DNA of 64,000 bases from Corallincola holothuriorum. GTDB lineage: Bacteria > Pseudomonadota > Gammaproteobacteria > Enterobacterales > Neiellaceae. Under the pieces are notes generated by a model. The model did not search any database and had not been told where the DNA came from. It saw nothing but the letters and a program-made list of their open reading frames with translations. The stretch spans positions 558,001 to 622,000 of the forward strand of contig NZ_QPID01000001.1 in the NCBI RefSeq assembly GCF_003336225.1. Direction: 5' to 3'. The translations under genes were made by a program, and so were the position numbers. The first letter of the stretch is position 1, and each line of letters starts with the position of its first letter. Below are positions 36,913 to 46,642 of the stretch, piece after piece.

Positions 36913-37522
36913 TAGCGCTTTTTTCCTCATACTTATTTTTGCGTTGCCTGCCTATACGTATGCCCAAGAGAAATCGACCATTATTGTTCTGGGTGACAGT
37001 CTCAGCGCGGCCTATGGCATGTCGATTGAACAGGGTTGGGTGCACTTATTGAGTGACCGGTTAATTGCCGAAGGTAACAAAACTAGCGTGGTCAACGCCA
37101 GCATCACCGGCGATACCAGCGACGGTGGATTACGCCGGCTGCCAGATCTCCTTACCAAGCACCAGCCAGATGTTGTCATCATAGAGCTAGGCGGAAACGA
37201 TGGCTTACGTGGGTTTGATCTGCAACATACAGAACAACAGCTAGCACAATTGATTACCGCATCGAAAGCCGCAGGGGCAACCCCGCTGTTAGTTGAGATC
37301 CTACTACCACCAAACTATGGAAAGCGCTACACAGCGGCGTTTCAAGCGATCTACCATCGCTTGGCCGAAACACATCAAATTACACTTGTTCCCAGCTTTT
37401 TACCTGCTGTCGCAGAAAACCCCGCGCTGATGCAAGCCGATGGTATTCATCCGGCAGCAGACGCGCAACCAATCATTGCCACCCACATGCTACCGTTTAT
37501 CAAGCAGGTGATCGCCAAGTAG
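36887..37522 (+). CDS. tesA: Acyl-CoA thioesterase I / lysophospholipase (SGNH hydrolase)
   Basis: Periplasmic multifunctional esterase. A signal peptide (ISAFFLILIFALPAYTYAQ) is followed by the four SGNH blocks: GDSLSAAYG with the nucleophile Ser, the Gly of block II in NASITGDTSDGG, GGNDGLRG with the Asn, and DGIHPAADAQ with Asp and His. At 211 residues it matches E. coli TesA (208). The ATG overlaps the ybbA start region on the other strand (CATG). It is followed after 28 bases by a small membrane-protein gene. As an exported enzyme, it probably does not act on the cytoplasmic acyl-CoA used by the lipid locus. Confidence 0.93.
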   Translation: MFNAVSSRISAFFLILIFALPAYTYAQEKSTIIVLGDSLSAAYGMSIEQGWVHLLSDRLIAEGNKTSVVNASITGDTSDGGLRRLPDLLTKHQPDVVIIELGGNDGLRGFDLQHTEQQLAQLITASKAAGATPLLVEILLPPNYGKRYTAAFQAIYHRLAETHQITLVPSFLPAVAENPALMQADGIHPAADAQPIIATHMLPFIKQVIAK

Positions 37523-37550
37523 AAATGACGAATTCAAGGAGGATCTGTTT

Positions 37551-37829
37551 ATGTCTGGTTACAAAAAAACACTCTCCCCGTATCAAAAGCAAAAATACAA
37601 AATGGCTTTAATAGGCGCAGTTGTCGCCTTTCTCGCATTTATTATCGCGCTTCAGGGAATTGCCACGCTAGGTGCTGGCTTCGTTTCGCTGTATGGCATA
37701 TTGATGTGTCTCTACAATCTTTTACTCGGAAAATTCAACTACGACGAGGTCGATTCAGACATCGACAATCGCCACGAAAGTGCCGCAAAGACTGTAACTA
37801 ATGCATCTAAACAAGATAGACAACGCTAA
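37551..37829 (+). CDS. Small two-helix membrane protein
   Basis: 92 residues: a basic N-terminus (KKTLSPYQKQKYK), two hydrophobic segments (LIGAVVAFLAFIIALQGI and FVSLYGILMCLYNLLL) and a polar tail. AAGGAGGA precedes the ATG, an excellent ribosome binding site. It lies 28 bases after tesA, likely co-transcribed, and a terminator follows. I do not recognise the family. Confidence 0.7.
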   Translation: MSGYKKTLSPYQKQKYKMALIGAVVAFLAFIIALQGIATLGAGFVSLYGILMCLYNLLLGKFNYDEVDSDIDNRHESAAKTVTNASKQDRQR

Positions 37830-37872
37830 CCCCGCGAGCAGATCGCACTCGTTAACAACCTATATTTCAGGC

Positions 37873-37902
37873 AAAAAAAAAGGAGCCAATGGCTCCTTTT
37901 TT
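37873..37902. terminator. Bidirectional intrinsic terminator
   Basis: An A run, GGAGCC, AAT, GGCTCC and TTTTTT form a symmetrical stem with A and T runs on both sides, between the convergent small membrane gene and the DAHP synthase gene. Confidence 0.88.
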
Positions 37903-37943
37903 ATTGCTGCAACGAAATGCAGAACTAACTAGGTCAGCGGATC

Positions 37944-39302
37944 CTACTTAATCGCAGCACGTGCCGCTTTTACATGATCGGCGATCATAAACGCCAACTC
38001 TAACGCCTGATCAGCATTCAAACGCGGATCGCAGTAGGTGTGATAACGCTCAGCCAAGTCATGGTCGGTTATCTGGAATGCACCGCCGGTACACTCTGTC
38101 ACGTTACGGCCGGTCATTTCGAAATGAACACCGCCCGCCACCGAGCCTTCAGCACCATGGATCTCGAAGAAGCTTTGCACCTCTTTCAACACATCCTCAA
38201 CCCGACGCGTCTTATATCCGGTAGACGATTTAATGGTGTTGCCATGCATAGGATCACAGCTCCACACCACGTTCTTCCCTTCCCGTTGCACGGCACGAAT
38301 TAACTCCGGCAAATGAGCACCAACGTTGTCCGCACCCATGCGTACGATAAGGTTCAAGCGCCCCTCTTCGTTATTCGGGTTAATAATATCGATGTTGCGC
38401 AATAGATCTTCGATCTTAGTGCTGGGTCCAGCTTTTAGACCGATCGGGTTATTAATACCGCGACAAAACTCCAAATGAGCCCCATCAGGCTGACGGGTAC
38501 GATCGCCAACCCAGAGCATATGTGCTGCACAGTCGTACCATTCACCGGTCAAATGATCTTTACGGGTCAATGCCTGCTCATAAGGCAACAACAGCGCCTC
38601 ATGAGAGGTATATAGAGTGGTCTCATGCAACTGCGGCGTGGTATTGCCATTGATGCCACAGGCAGCCATAAACTCGAGGGATTCGTCAATGCGATCTGCC
38701 AGATGCTTGTAGCGGTCTCCCAGCGGGCTCTTTTCGATAAAGTCGAGATTCCAGCGCTGTACCTGATGCAGATCTGCCAAGCCCCCTTGGGCAAAAGCAC
38801 GTAACAGATTCAAAGTTGAAGTCGATTGCTGGTACGCCTTCAACATACGCTCAGGATCGGGCACCCGTGATGCGCTAGTGAACGCAATATCATTGATGAT
38901 ATCGCCACGATAGGACGGTAATGTCACACCATCAATGGTTTCACTGTCCGCTGAACGCGGCTTAGCAAACTGTCCAGCGATCCGTCCGATCTTAACTACG
39001 GGGCTTTTCGCACTGAATGTCAGCACCACAGCCATTTGCAGTAACACTTTAAACGTATCGCGAATATGACTGGTTCTAAACTCAGCAAAACTTTCAGCGC
39101 AATCGCCACCCTGCAGTAAAAAGGCCTCACCACGGCCAACACGGGCTAGGTCTGCTTTTAAAGCGCGCGCTTCACCGGCAAACACCAACGGTGGTTGGTC
39201 AGCCAATTCCTTCTCAACACGTGCCAACGCTTCAGTATCTGGATACTGAGGCAACTGCTGCACTGGCTTATCGCGCCAGCTGCTAGGGGTCCACTGAGTC
39301 AT
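37944..39302 (-). CDS. Class II 3-deoxy-7-phosphoheptulonate synthase
   Basis: First step of the shikimate pathway: condenses phosphoenolpyruvate and erythrose-4-phosphate to DAHP. The 452-residue sequence is of the plant/actinobacterial-like class II, not the AroFGH class: [19 protein letters not shown] start, [44 protein letters not shown] and [15 protein letters not shown] are its hallmark blocks. It is monocistronic with AAAGAG before the ATG. Class II enzymes occur in some Pseudomonas and other Gammaproteobacteria. Confidence 0.95.
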   Translation of the reverse strand: MTQWTPSSWRDKPVQQLPQYPDTEALARVEKELADQPPLVFAGEARALKADLARVGRGEAFLLQGGDCAESFAEFRTSHIRDTFKVLLQMAVVLTFSAKSPVVKIGRIAGQFAKPRSADSETIDGVTLPSYRGDIINDIAFTSASRVPDPERMLKAYQQSTSTLNLLRAFAQGGLADLHQVQRWNLDFIEKSPLGDRYKHLADRIDESLEFMAACGINGNTTPQLHETTLYTSHEALLLPYEQALTRKDHLTGEWYDCAAHMLWVGDRTRQPDGAHLEFCRGINNPIGLKAGPSTKIEDLLRNIDIINPNNEEGRLNLIVRMGADNVGAHLPELIRAVQREGKNVVWSCDPMHGNTIKSSTGYKTRRVEDVLKEVQSFFEIHGAEGSVAGGVHFEMTGRNVTECTGGAFQITDHDLAERYHTYCDPRLNADQALELAFMIADHVKAARAAIK

Positions 39303-39462
39303 CTCTTTGTCCGCTTACATTATTTGAGGCACGCATTATAGAGACTGTTGCCCCTGCAGAACAGCAGAACCACTAAGGAAAGTCTGGATTTAGGCTGTTT
39401 CACCATTAGCTCTCTTAAACTGTTTAGTCCAAATGTAAGGATTGGTTATTTTTTAATCGCTA

Positions 39463-39490
39463 TTGCATAATTTTGTGATCCATGTATCAT
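39463..39490 (+). promoter_or_regulatory. Candidate deaD promoter
   Basis: TTGCAT (39463-39468), 16-base spacer, TATCAT (39485-39490). It predicts a leader of about 190 bases before deaD, which fits the long leaders known for cold-inducible deaD genes. Confidence 0.4.
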
Positions 39491-39551
39491 GCCGCCTCCT
39501 TACCAAGAGTGGTTAATTCTGTTCTTTGGTGTGTTTGAGGTCGTAGCGCCT

Positions 39552-39580
39552 GTTTTCGCCGCGTGAGTTCATGGCGAAAC
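39552..39580 (+). other. Stem-loop in the deaD leader
   Basis: GTTTTCGCC and GGCGAAAC pair with one bulged T around a 12-base loop, about 110 bases before the deaD start. The 39303-39686 stretch otherwise holds only the candidate promoter. A thermo-responsive or autoregulatory role is possible but unproven. Confidence 0.4.
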
Positions 39581-39686
39581 TACAATTCTTCAGGGCTGTC
39601 ACCTCGTATTAGTGATTCGCATGCGCCGTGCTCGATGATGTTTCGAGATGAACGCCGCGCCGCTTGCCCAATATGAAGAATGTGAA

Positions 39687-41480
39687 ATGTCAGAAGTTGA
39701 AACTCTTGACAGCGGCTTCGCTGTACTCAATCTCCCAGAAAACTTGTCTAGTGCGTTAGACAGCCTTGGATTCAAAACACCTACTCCGATCCAGCTAGAA
39801 GCTATCCCGCACCTCCTCGAAGGTCGCGATCTGCTGGGCGAAGCACAAACCGGTACCGGTAAAACCGCTGCGTTCGGCTTACCCGCACTTGCTTTAATCG
39901 ACCCTAGCGTACGTAAAACCCAATTAATGGTCTTAGCACCAACTCGCGAACTGGCTATTCAGGTAGCGGAAGCGATTGAAAGCTTCGCCAAACATATGCG
40001 TGGCCTTCGTGTTGCGACTGTTTATGGTGGCCAATCATACGGTCCTCAGTTAGCTGAACTGGAACGTGGCCCACAGGTTATCGTTGCTACCCCTGGTCGT
40101 TTGATGGATCACATCCGTCGCGGTCGTATCAAATTTGATGATCTGAAAACACTGGTTCTCGACGAAGCTGATGAGATGCTCAACATGGGCTTCCTGGAAG
40201 ACGTAGAGTGGATCATGAGCCACGTGCCAGAAACTACGCAGATGGCGTTGTTCTCTGCCACCATGCCCCCAGCGATCCGCAAGATCACTGAACGCTTCCT
40301 GAAAAATCCAGCCCACGTCAAAATTGCCGTGAGCGAAACCAAGAAAGCGAACATTCGCCAGCGCGCCTGGGAAGTTCGTGGTATCAACAAACTGACCGCA
40401 CTAGAGCGTTTAGTTGAAACAGTCGAATACGACGCCATGTTGGTGTTCGTTCGTACTCGTAACGATACCGTAGAGTTGGCTGAGCGTTTGGAATCACAAG
40501 GTTTCAAAGCATCTGCACTTAATGGTGATATGAACCAGCAGATGCGTGAGCGTACAGTTAACCAACTGAAAGAAGGCAAGATCAATATCTTGGTAGCAAC
40601 TGACGTTGTTGCACGCGGCCTTGATGTTCCCCGTATCTCACACGTATTGAACTTCGATCTGCCTGACGATCACGAATCTTATGTTCACCGTATCGGTCGT
40701 ACTGGCCGTGCTGGTCGCAGTGGCGAAGCCTTATTGTTTGTTCGCCCTCGCGAGCGTTACCTGCTGCGCCACTATATGCGTGCAACCGGTGGTGACATCG
40801 AAAGCATGGAGCTGCCAAGCCCTGTAGAACTAGGCGCACATCGCCAAGAGAAGTGTCGCGAAGAGCTGACCAAGCTAGTCGACAATCCAAACCTGGAAGC
40901 GATGCGCGAAATGATCAACGCCATGGCCGAGCAATCTGAAACTTCTGTTTTAGATCTTGCCGCAGCGTTGCTCTACAAGTATCAGCAGAAGCGTCCACTG
41001 CAACCTAAGCCTGATCCAGAGCGCCCGCAACGTGATACTCGTGGTCGTAATGATCGCTTTGACCGTAACGACCGTGGTGGTCAGCGGAATGGCCGTGGCC
41101 GTAACGAACGCGGTGGCCAGCGCTTTGATCGCAATGACCGCGGTGGTGATCGTCCACCTCGCGCTCGTCAAGGCCAAGGTCGTCGTAACGACATCGATTG
41201 GAAAACCTATCGCTTAGCCGTTGGTCGTGACCATGGTGTACAGGTGAAAGATATCGTCGGCGCTATTGCCAACGAAGCTTCTATCGACAGTGGTAACATT
41301 GGCGCTATCCGTTTGTTTGATGGACACAGCACTGTACAGCTGCCAAGTGGCATGCCAGCGGAAGTGTTCAGTCAATTGTCTAATGCACGGGTACGCAATA
41401 AGCCGATGGGGATTAGCGCTGACACAGGTGGCGCACCACGTCCGCGTCCACGCAATCAAGAGTCTCGCGCTGACGCATAA
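39687..41480 (+). CDS. deaD: DEAD-box RNA helicase DeaD (CsdA)
   Basis: ATP-dependent RNA helicase acting in ribosome assembly and mRNA decay, especially in the cold. All helicase motifs are visible: AQTGTGKTAAFGLP, PTRELAIQ, VLDEADEML, SAT, VATDVVARGLDV and HRIGRTGRAG. The C-terminus has an RGG-like repeat region (RDTRGRNDRFDRNDRGG and onward) and a DbpA-type RNA-binding domain (YRLAVGRDHGVQVKDIVGAI). An in-frame ATG at 39648 would add 13 residues, but the family starts with the MSEVETL segment at 39687; neither has a strong Shine-Dalgarno. Confidence 0.94.
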   Translation: MSEVETLDSGFAVLNLPENLSSALDSLGFKTPTPIQLEAIPHLLEGRDLLGEAQTGTGKTAAFGLPALALIDPSVRKTQLMVLAPTRELAIQVAEAIESFAKHMRGLRVATVYGGQSYGPQLAELERGPQVIVATPGRLMDHIRRGRIKFDDLKTLVLDEADEMLNMGFLEDVEWIMSHVPETTQMALFSATMPPAIRKITERFLKNPAHVKIAVSETKKANIRQRAWEVRGINKLTALERLVETVEYDAMLVFVRTRNDTVELAERLESQGFKASALNGDMNQQMRERTVNQLKEGKINILVATDVVARGLDVPRISHVLNFDLPDDHESYVHRIGRTGRAGRSGEALLFVRPRERYLLRHYMRATGGDIESMELPSPVELGAHRQEKCREELTKLVDNPNLEAMREMINAMAEQSETSVLDLAAALLYKYQQKRPLQPKPDPERPQRDTRGRNDRFDRNDRGGQRNGRGRNERGGQRFDRNDRGGDRPPRARQGQGRRNDIDWKTYRLAVGRDHGVQVKDIVGAIANEASIDSGNIGAIRLFDGHSTVQLPSGMPAEVFSQLSNARVRNKPMGISADTGGAPRPRPRNQESRADA

Positions 41481-41503
41481 CCGCTAGCCCGTTGATCTGA
41501 TTT

Positions 41504-41541
41504 AACGCCGCAGCTCGCTTTTCGCGTCTGCGGCGTTTTAC
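41504..41541 (+). terminator. Intrinsic terminator after deaD
   Basis: AACGCCGCAG, 14-base loop, CTGCGGCGTT then TTA. A 10-bp GC-rich stem 23 bases after the stop codon. Confidence 0.8.
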
Positions 41542-41563
41542 TGTCTGGAGTTCCACTTACGCC

Positions 41564-42460
41564 ATGGTTGCTTTTACAGGTGAAATAGCTGCATTAACCG
41601 CCGCCCTATTCTGGGCGATCGCAACCTGGATCTACAGCCACTGCAGTCAGCGTTTTGGCGCCATGCCCCTCAACGTTATCAAGGGTGTCATCGCGTCGCT
41701 TCTGCTACTCATTGCTCTCCTGCTCAGTGATGCCTCTGTCGGCATACCAAGTGGCAGCGCATGGGGTTGGCTCATCATCAGTGGCGTGATAGGTATTGCG
41801 ATTGGTGATACAGCCTACTTCGCAGCGCTACGGCGCATGGGCCCCAGGAAAGTTTTGCTCATGGAATCGCTGGCGCCTCCCCTCACCGGCGTATTAGCGC
41901 TGTTGGTCCTCAACGAAGCAATCACCGTGACCGCTGCTTTGGGTATGCTAGTCACACTCACGGGGGTCATCTATGTGCTGAGGCAGCAAAGTCACGATGA
42001 CAATGAACCATCGATATGCAAAAAAGGCCTTTTTTACGGCGCATTGGCGGCTGTTTGTCAGGCGGTGGGGGTGTTACTTTCACACTATGCCTTGGTTGAT
42101 GCTGATGTCGCGCCACTGTGGGGGGCACTGATAAGACTAGTTGCCGGTACCTTAGTGATCGCTCTATTGCTAGGCTTACGCCAAGAGATCCATAAGCAAT
42201 TGATAAAACCCCTGTTAGCGATGGATATGCGAAACGGCGCGATACTGACCGTCGCCATCGTCGTTGGCACGTTTTTGGCCATTTGGTTGCAGCAGGTATC
42301 GCTGAAGTATGCCAATGCCGCTGTCGCACAAACGCTGATGGCGACCAGTCCATTATTCGCCCTGCCTATCGCCTGGTTAAGAGGAAATCCGCCCACCTTT
42401 AAAATTTGGCTAGGTACCTTATCTGCTGTCGCAGGGATCGCCATGATCATGTTTGGCTAA
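41564..42460 (+). CDS. DMT-superfamily (EamA) transporter
   Basis: 298 residues with ten hydrophobic helices forming two EamA repeats; the first starts GEIAALTAALFWAIATWIYS and the second ILTVAIVVGTFLAIWLQQVS. Inner-membrane drug/metabolite exporter or importer; the substrate cannot be read. It begins 23 bases after the deaD terminator and converges with glgA. The Shine-Dalgarno (CTGGAG) is rather far from the ATG. Confidence 0.9.
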   Translation: MVAFTGEIAALTAALFWAIATWIYSHCSQRFGAMPLNVIKGVIASLLLLIALLLSDASVGIPSGSAWGWLIISGVIGIAIGDTAYFAALRRMGPRKVLLMESLAPPLTGVLALLVLNEAITVTAALGMLVTLTGVIYVLRQQSHDDNEPSICKKGLFYGALAAVCQAVGVLLSHYALVDADVAPLWGALIRLVAGTLVIALLLGLRQEIHKQLIKPLLAMDMRNGAILTVAIVVGTFLAIWLQQVSLKYANAAVAQTLMATSPLFALPIAWLRGNPPTFKIWLGTLSAVAGIAMIMFG

Positions 42461-42482
42461 GCACTTGTCGCCATACGGGACG

Positions 42483-43982
42483 TCATGCTCTTTTCAACGG
42501 CGCGCTGTGCTCTCCGCTATTGTTCGCATCTGCCACCAGTTTTGAATAGATAGCAATATATTCCTCTGCCACCCGCTGCCAATCAAATCTTGTGCTCATT
42601 GCATTACGTCGTAACAGTTGCAAGAGAAACGGATCATCATGGTAGTGTTTAATGGCCTGTTTAACCGTAGCCAAAAAACTCTTCAGTGTAGGCTCGAAGA
42701 ACTGATAGCCATTGGCCTTGCTGCGATTGGCTGTTAGCGCATCAAGCCCGGTGACACTGTCCTTTAACCCTCCAACCCCATGCACAATTGGTACAGTCCC
42801 GTAACGCATCGCGTAGAGCTGGCTTAAGCCACACGGCTCAAACAAAGAGGGCATCAACATATAGTCGCTAGCAGCCAATGTATTGTGGGTACCTTCGCGG
42901 CTGAAATCAGCAAGGTATCGAAAACTATGAGGATAGTGTGCAGCCAGCTTCTCTAGCTCTTTAACAAAGCCCTCCTCACCATGTCCCATCACTACGCAGC
43001 GCATCGCATCAGCTTGTAACAACTGCCGCAATAACGGCAGCAGCAAGGAAAAACCTTTTTGCTGTGCAATGCGGCCGATGAAGCAAAACAGCGGCTTGTC
43101 TTCAAGACTTTCCAATCCCAGCTGCGTCAACCGTTGCTGTTTGCACTTCTGCTTTCCTGCCGGCTGATCAGCGGAATAATTGAACGGCAGACAACTGTCA
43201 CTGGCCGGATCCCATTCCACCAGGTCAACACCATTAAGCACCCCGGTAAAGTCGGCTCGGCGGTAATTAAATACGCCAGCCATACCATGACTCGTTGCAT
43301 TGGCTAACAGCTCATCTCGATAACTCGGTGATACCGTAACAATGCGATCTGCCATCACAACACCTGCTTTTAATGGATTAAGGCACCCCATATCCTCAAA
43401 CAGTTGCGGCACCATGAACTTAGGATGTATTCCCAATTGTTCATGCCAGTCATAATCGGCACGCCCCTGGTAGGCGCCGTTGTGAATAGTCAGCACGGTG
43501 CGTGTTGCAGAAAAGAATGTTGATGCGGCAAAGTGCTCACGTCGATAGAACGGCACCAATGCCCCCTGCCAGTCACTACTATGGATCACATCTGGTTGCC
43601 ACTTTAATGCCAACGACAAATCAAAAGCGGCGTGAGACAGCAGAGCATAGCGTAAAGGGTTGTCTTGATACGCGGCGTGTCCATCATCATAAATGCCATC
43701 ACGACCATACAGAGCTTGATACTCGAGCAAATACAGCGTGACCCCTTTCAACGTGACACAGTGGATCACCGCGTGAAAGGTTTGCCAGCAACTCAAAGGA
43801 ATTGCGATGGGAAAACTGTGGCTAATGGTCACTTCATCCTGTATTCGCCCGTAAAATGGCATCAATACACGAATATCTTGCCCTTGCCGCTTAAGCTGTT
43901 CAGCGAATGCGGTGCAAAAGTCCGATAAGCCACCGACTTTAACCAAGCCCTCATATTCAGAGGTAACCAATAATATCTTCAC
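42483..43982 (-). CDS. glgA: Glycogen synthase GlgA
   Basis: GT5 glycosyltransferase elongating alpha-1,4-glucan from ADP-glucose. Motifs: KILLVTSEYEGLVKVGGLSD (substrate-binding KxGGL) at the N-terminus, and FIGRIAQQKGFSLLLPLL and LMPSLFEPCGLSQLYAMRYG in the C-terminal Rossmann domain with the catalytic Glu. The start is GTG at 43982, five bases after GGGAGG; the longer frame to 44021 would add 13 unlikely residues. No glgB, glgC, glgP or glgX lies nearby, so the glycogen genes are scattered or incomplete here. Confidence 0.92.
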   Translation of the reverse strand: MKILLVTSEYEGLVKVGGLSDFCTAFAEQLKRQGQDIRVLMPFYGRIQDEVTISHSFPIAIPLSCWQTFHAVIHCVTLKGVTLYLLEYQALYGRDGIYDDGHAAYQDNPLRYALLSHAAFDLSLALKWQPDVIHSSDWQGALVPFYRREHFAASTFFSATRTVLTIHNGAYQGRADYDWHEQLGIHPKFMVPQLFEDMGCLNPLKAGVVMADRIVTVSPSYRDELLANATSHGMAGVFNYRRADFTGVLNGVDLVEWDPASDSCLPFNYSADQPAGKQKCKQQRLTQLGLESLEDKPLFCFIGRIAQQKGFSLLLPLLRQLLQADAMRCVVMGHGEEGFVKELEKLAAHYPHSFRYLADFSREGTHNTLAASDYMLMPSLFEPCGLSQLYAMRYGTVPIVHGVGGLKDSVTGLDALTANRSKANGYQFFEPTLKSFLATVKQAIKHYHDDPFLLQLLRRNAMSTRFDWQRVAEEYIAIYSKLVADANNSGEHSAPLKRA

Positions 43983-44132
43983 TTTGCCTCCCTTGTTCGC
44001 ACATGGCTGTACCCACGACAAAGGCGTCGAGTAAATACTCTAACCTTAAGCGTAAGCCAATACGGGGAATTTTCCAGCACAGTTAATAATTTACGGATCT
44101 ATACTCAGTGAAATACTAATAAGGAATATGCT

Positions 44133-46322
44133 GTGATCAGAAGATTGCTAACCACAATTTTACTGTTAGGTTCCGTTTTTTTACTGACGGCTATGGGAAG
44201 CGTCTTAGCAGATCCACTCATTGACGAGATTGAGTTTACAGAGGAAGAACAGGCGTGGCTGGACAGTAAAACAGCACTGCACCTGCACACCATCCGTGGT
44301 GACTACTCGCCAGTAATTTACGTAGAGGGCGGGCAATTCAAAGGCTTCATAGTTGAACTAATTAACATCGTCTCCAATAACATCGGTTTACCGATCCATT
44401 ACAGCTTTAGCAAAAGCACTGAACAAGCAATATTCCTATTTGATTCTGGCCAAACAGATGCCCTGCTACCCGTTGTTACAACCAACCTCAGAGAACACTA
44501 TGCCTTGTTCACCGTTCCTATTTTAGAGGAGGAGCTAGTGATCATGGTGCCAGAAGGGATGCCCGCTGGTATCGATGTACTCTCTATACCCAACGTTAGA
44601 CTCGGTGTTGTCGGCGATACAACCTACCAAGCTGAGGTGGCTAGATTCGCGGCAAACAGTGCTAACCTTTCCAGTTACAATCGTCACGAAGATCTGATAA
44701 CAGCACTGCAGTTAGGGGCCATAGACGCTGTTATCGCAGCCCAATCTGTCCTGCAGTACCAAATTAAGACTCGAAATATAAAGGGCTATCACCTCGTCCC
44801 CTTTACTAACGAGAAACACCGCTATCATTCTGCTATTGCCATTCATAAGCGCAACCCGCTGTTACAATCCATACTAAACAAAGGGATCAGACAAATTCCC
44901 AAAGAGGTCATTGATGCCCTCGAAGATAAGTGGTTTCTCAATAGCAGTGACGCATTGGCAGCACCCATATCTGACATTGATCTCCAGTTCTTAGCGCAAC
45001 TTAAGGAGGTGGATTATTGCATCGACCCACAATGGAAACCGCTAGAGTGGCTAGAAAATGGCAAACACGTGGGGCTAAGTGCAGATCTGCTATCAGAGAT
45101 CCAAAGCCGCTTACCTATCCAGTTTAAGCTACACAAAACTGAGCATTGGCAGGACTCGCTAGAAGCGTTGAAGCGTGGACAATGCCAAATGCTTATTATG
45201 GCGTCGGCGACGCTCACTAGATTAAAAGAGATGAGTTTTAGCCGCAGCTACCTAAACACGCCGATAGTCATTGTCACTAAAGAGAAAGAACCCTATATCG
45301 CTGATGCTGCAACCATAGGCAGCAAGAGGTTTGGTTATATACAGGGCTATGCCTACGAAGAGCTGGTTAAGATACGGTACCCTAACTTAGAGCTAAAACC
45401 GTACGAGTCGTTCAACGACGCTCATAAAGCCCTGCAGCGTAATGAGATTGATGGCTATATCGAGAACTATATTGTGAGCTCATATCACCTCAGTTCTGGT
45501 GACTACCCGGGCTATAGAATTGGTGGCCGTCTATCCCTCGACATGAGCCTCGGCATCGCGGTCACGAAAGAGCTTACCCCGCTGTCCAAGATAATTAACA
45601 ACATCTTCAATCAGATCCCAGCACAAGAGAGAGAAGCCATTGTTAGCAAATGGACCACGGTCGAAGTAATAAAAACAATTAACAAATCCGCAGCGATCAA
45701 AGTGATTTCAATTGCTCTGGTTATTATCGCCATCATTATTTTCTCTAACTACAAGCTGCGCCGCTTCAACCAAAAGCTGCATAAAGCACACCTTGCATTG
45801 CAGCAAGCCAATGAAGAGCTGGCACAAATGGCTGTGACAGATCCCCTCACCCGTATCGGCAACCGCGCCTATCTAGACGATATCATCGCCAAAGAAATTG
45901 AACGCAACCTGCGTTACAGCCACTCACTTTCGGTTTTGCTGATTGATGTCGACCACTTTAAAAAGATCAACGATAAGTTTGGTCATCAGGTGGGCGATGA
46001 GGTACTCAAGGAGGTATCACAACGATTGGCATCAAACATACGCCAGTCTGATAGCTTAGGGCGCTGGGGTGGTGAAGAGTTTCTTATCATCTGTCCAGAA
46101 ACCGATCTGGATAATGCTGCCATTTTAGCGGAGAAGCTAAGGGAGATAATCAACGAAAAAGAGATGCCCGAAGCGGGCATTCAAAGCATCAGTATTGGTG
46201 TCGCTGAGTTAGCCCATGACAGAAAGCCAGAGCCAATGATAGCCAGAGCCGATCAAGCCCTCTACCAGGCTAAGAATAAAGGCAGAAATAGAACCGCAAT
46301 CTTCCGCCAACAAGCTGATTAA
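44133..46322 (+). CDS. Diguanylate cyclase with two periplasmic solute-binding domains
   Basis: 729 residues. After a signal/anchor helix come two SBP_bac_3-type domains (about 45-260 and 285-510), the second opening with FLAQLKEVDYCIDPQWKPLE. A transmembrane helix (VISIALVIIAIIIFSNYKL, about 525-545) and coiled coil lead to the GGDEF domain with DPLTRIGNRAYLDDI and GRWGGEEFLIICP. The inhibitory RxxD is present (RQSD, five residues before GGEEF), so product inhibition is expected. It is probably a ligand-responsive c-di-GMP synthase, perhaps for amino acids, by domain family. Its 3' end overlaps the next minus-strand gene by four bases. Confidence 0.92.
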   Translation: MIRRLLTTILLLGSVFLLTAMGSVLADPLIDEIEFTEEEQAWLDSKTALHLHTIRGDYSPVIYVEGGQFKGFIVELINIVSNNIGLPIHYSFSKSTEQAIFLFDSGQTDALLPVVTTNLREHYALFTVPILEEELVIMVPEGMPAGIDVLSIPNVRLGVVGDTTYQAEVARFAANSANLSSYNRHEDLITALQLGAIDAVIAAQSVLQYQIKTRNIKGYHLVPFTNEKHRYHSAIAIHKRNPLLQSILNKGIRQIPKEVIDALEDKWFLNSSDALAAPISDIDLQFLAQLKEVDYCIDPQWKPLEWLENGKHVGLSADLLSEIQSRLPIQFKLHKTEHWQDSLEALKRGQCQMLIMASATLTRLKEMSFSRSYLNTPIVIVTKEKEPYIADAATIGSKRFGYIQGYAYEELVKIRYPNLELKPYESFNDAHKALQRNEIDGYIENYIVSSYHLSSGDYPGYRIGGRLSLDMSLGIAVTKELTPLSKIINNIFNQIPAQEREAIVSKWTTVEVIKTINKSAAIKVISIALVIIAIIIFSNYKLRRFNQKLHKAHLALQQANEELAQMAVTDPLTRIGNRAYLDDIIAKEIERNLRYSHSLSVLLIDVDHFKKINDKFGHQVGDEVLKEVSQRLASNIRQSDSLGRWGGEEFLIICPETDLDNAAILAEKLREIINEKEMPEAGIQSISIGVAELAHDRKPEPMIARADQALYQAKNKGRNRTAIFRQQAD

Positions 46323-46642
46323 CCAAACACCACCAATTGTTGCAGGTCGGCGATTAAACTGCCGACTTCACCCTTAGCGGTACAACGTTGATCAGGCAGA
46401 TCAATACGCTGCCTCAACGCAATAAGAGAATCCACTAAAGAGATTCGGCTTCTATCAACCGAGCTATCCCAATGATGTTCATCAACTACAAATGCCGCTT
46501 CACTCAAGGCATCAAGTGCTGCGCGCCAATCTTCGCTGGTAGACCTCGCCTCATGGCGGTGCTTTTCCAGCACTTTTCTTACCACTAACTGTAACTGTTC
46601 GGTCGAGCAAACAATCCGATCCGTCTGGTTATATACATCCAT
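46319..46642 (-). CDS. Hypothetical protein, 107 residues
   Basis: Soluble, charged, mostly helical; no signal peptide or motif recognised. It contains DWRAALDALSEAAFVVDEHH near residue 42. It converges with the diguanylate cyclase and overlaps its stop by four bases. Coding status is supported by codon-like composition and a clean ATG, but no family match is known to me. Confidence 0.5.
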   Translation of the reverse strand: MDVYNQTDRIVCSTEQLQLVVRKVLEKHRHEARSTSEDWRAALDALSEAAFVVDEHHWDSSVDRSRISLVDSLIALRQRIDLPDQRCTAKGEVGSLIADLQQLVVFG

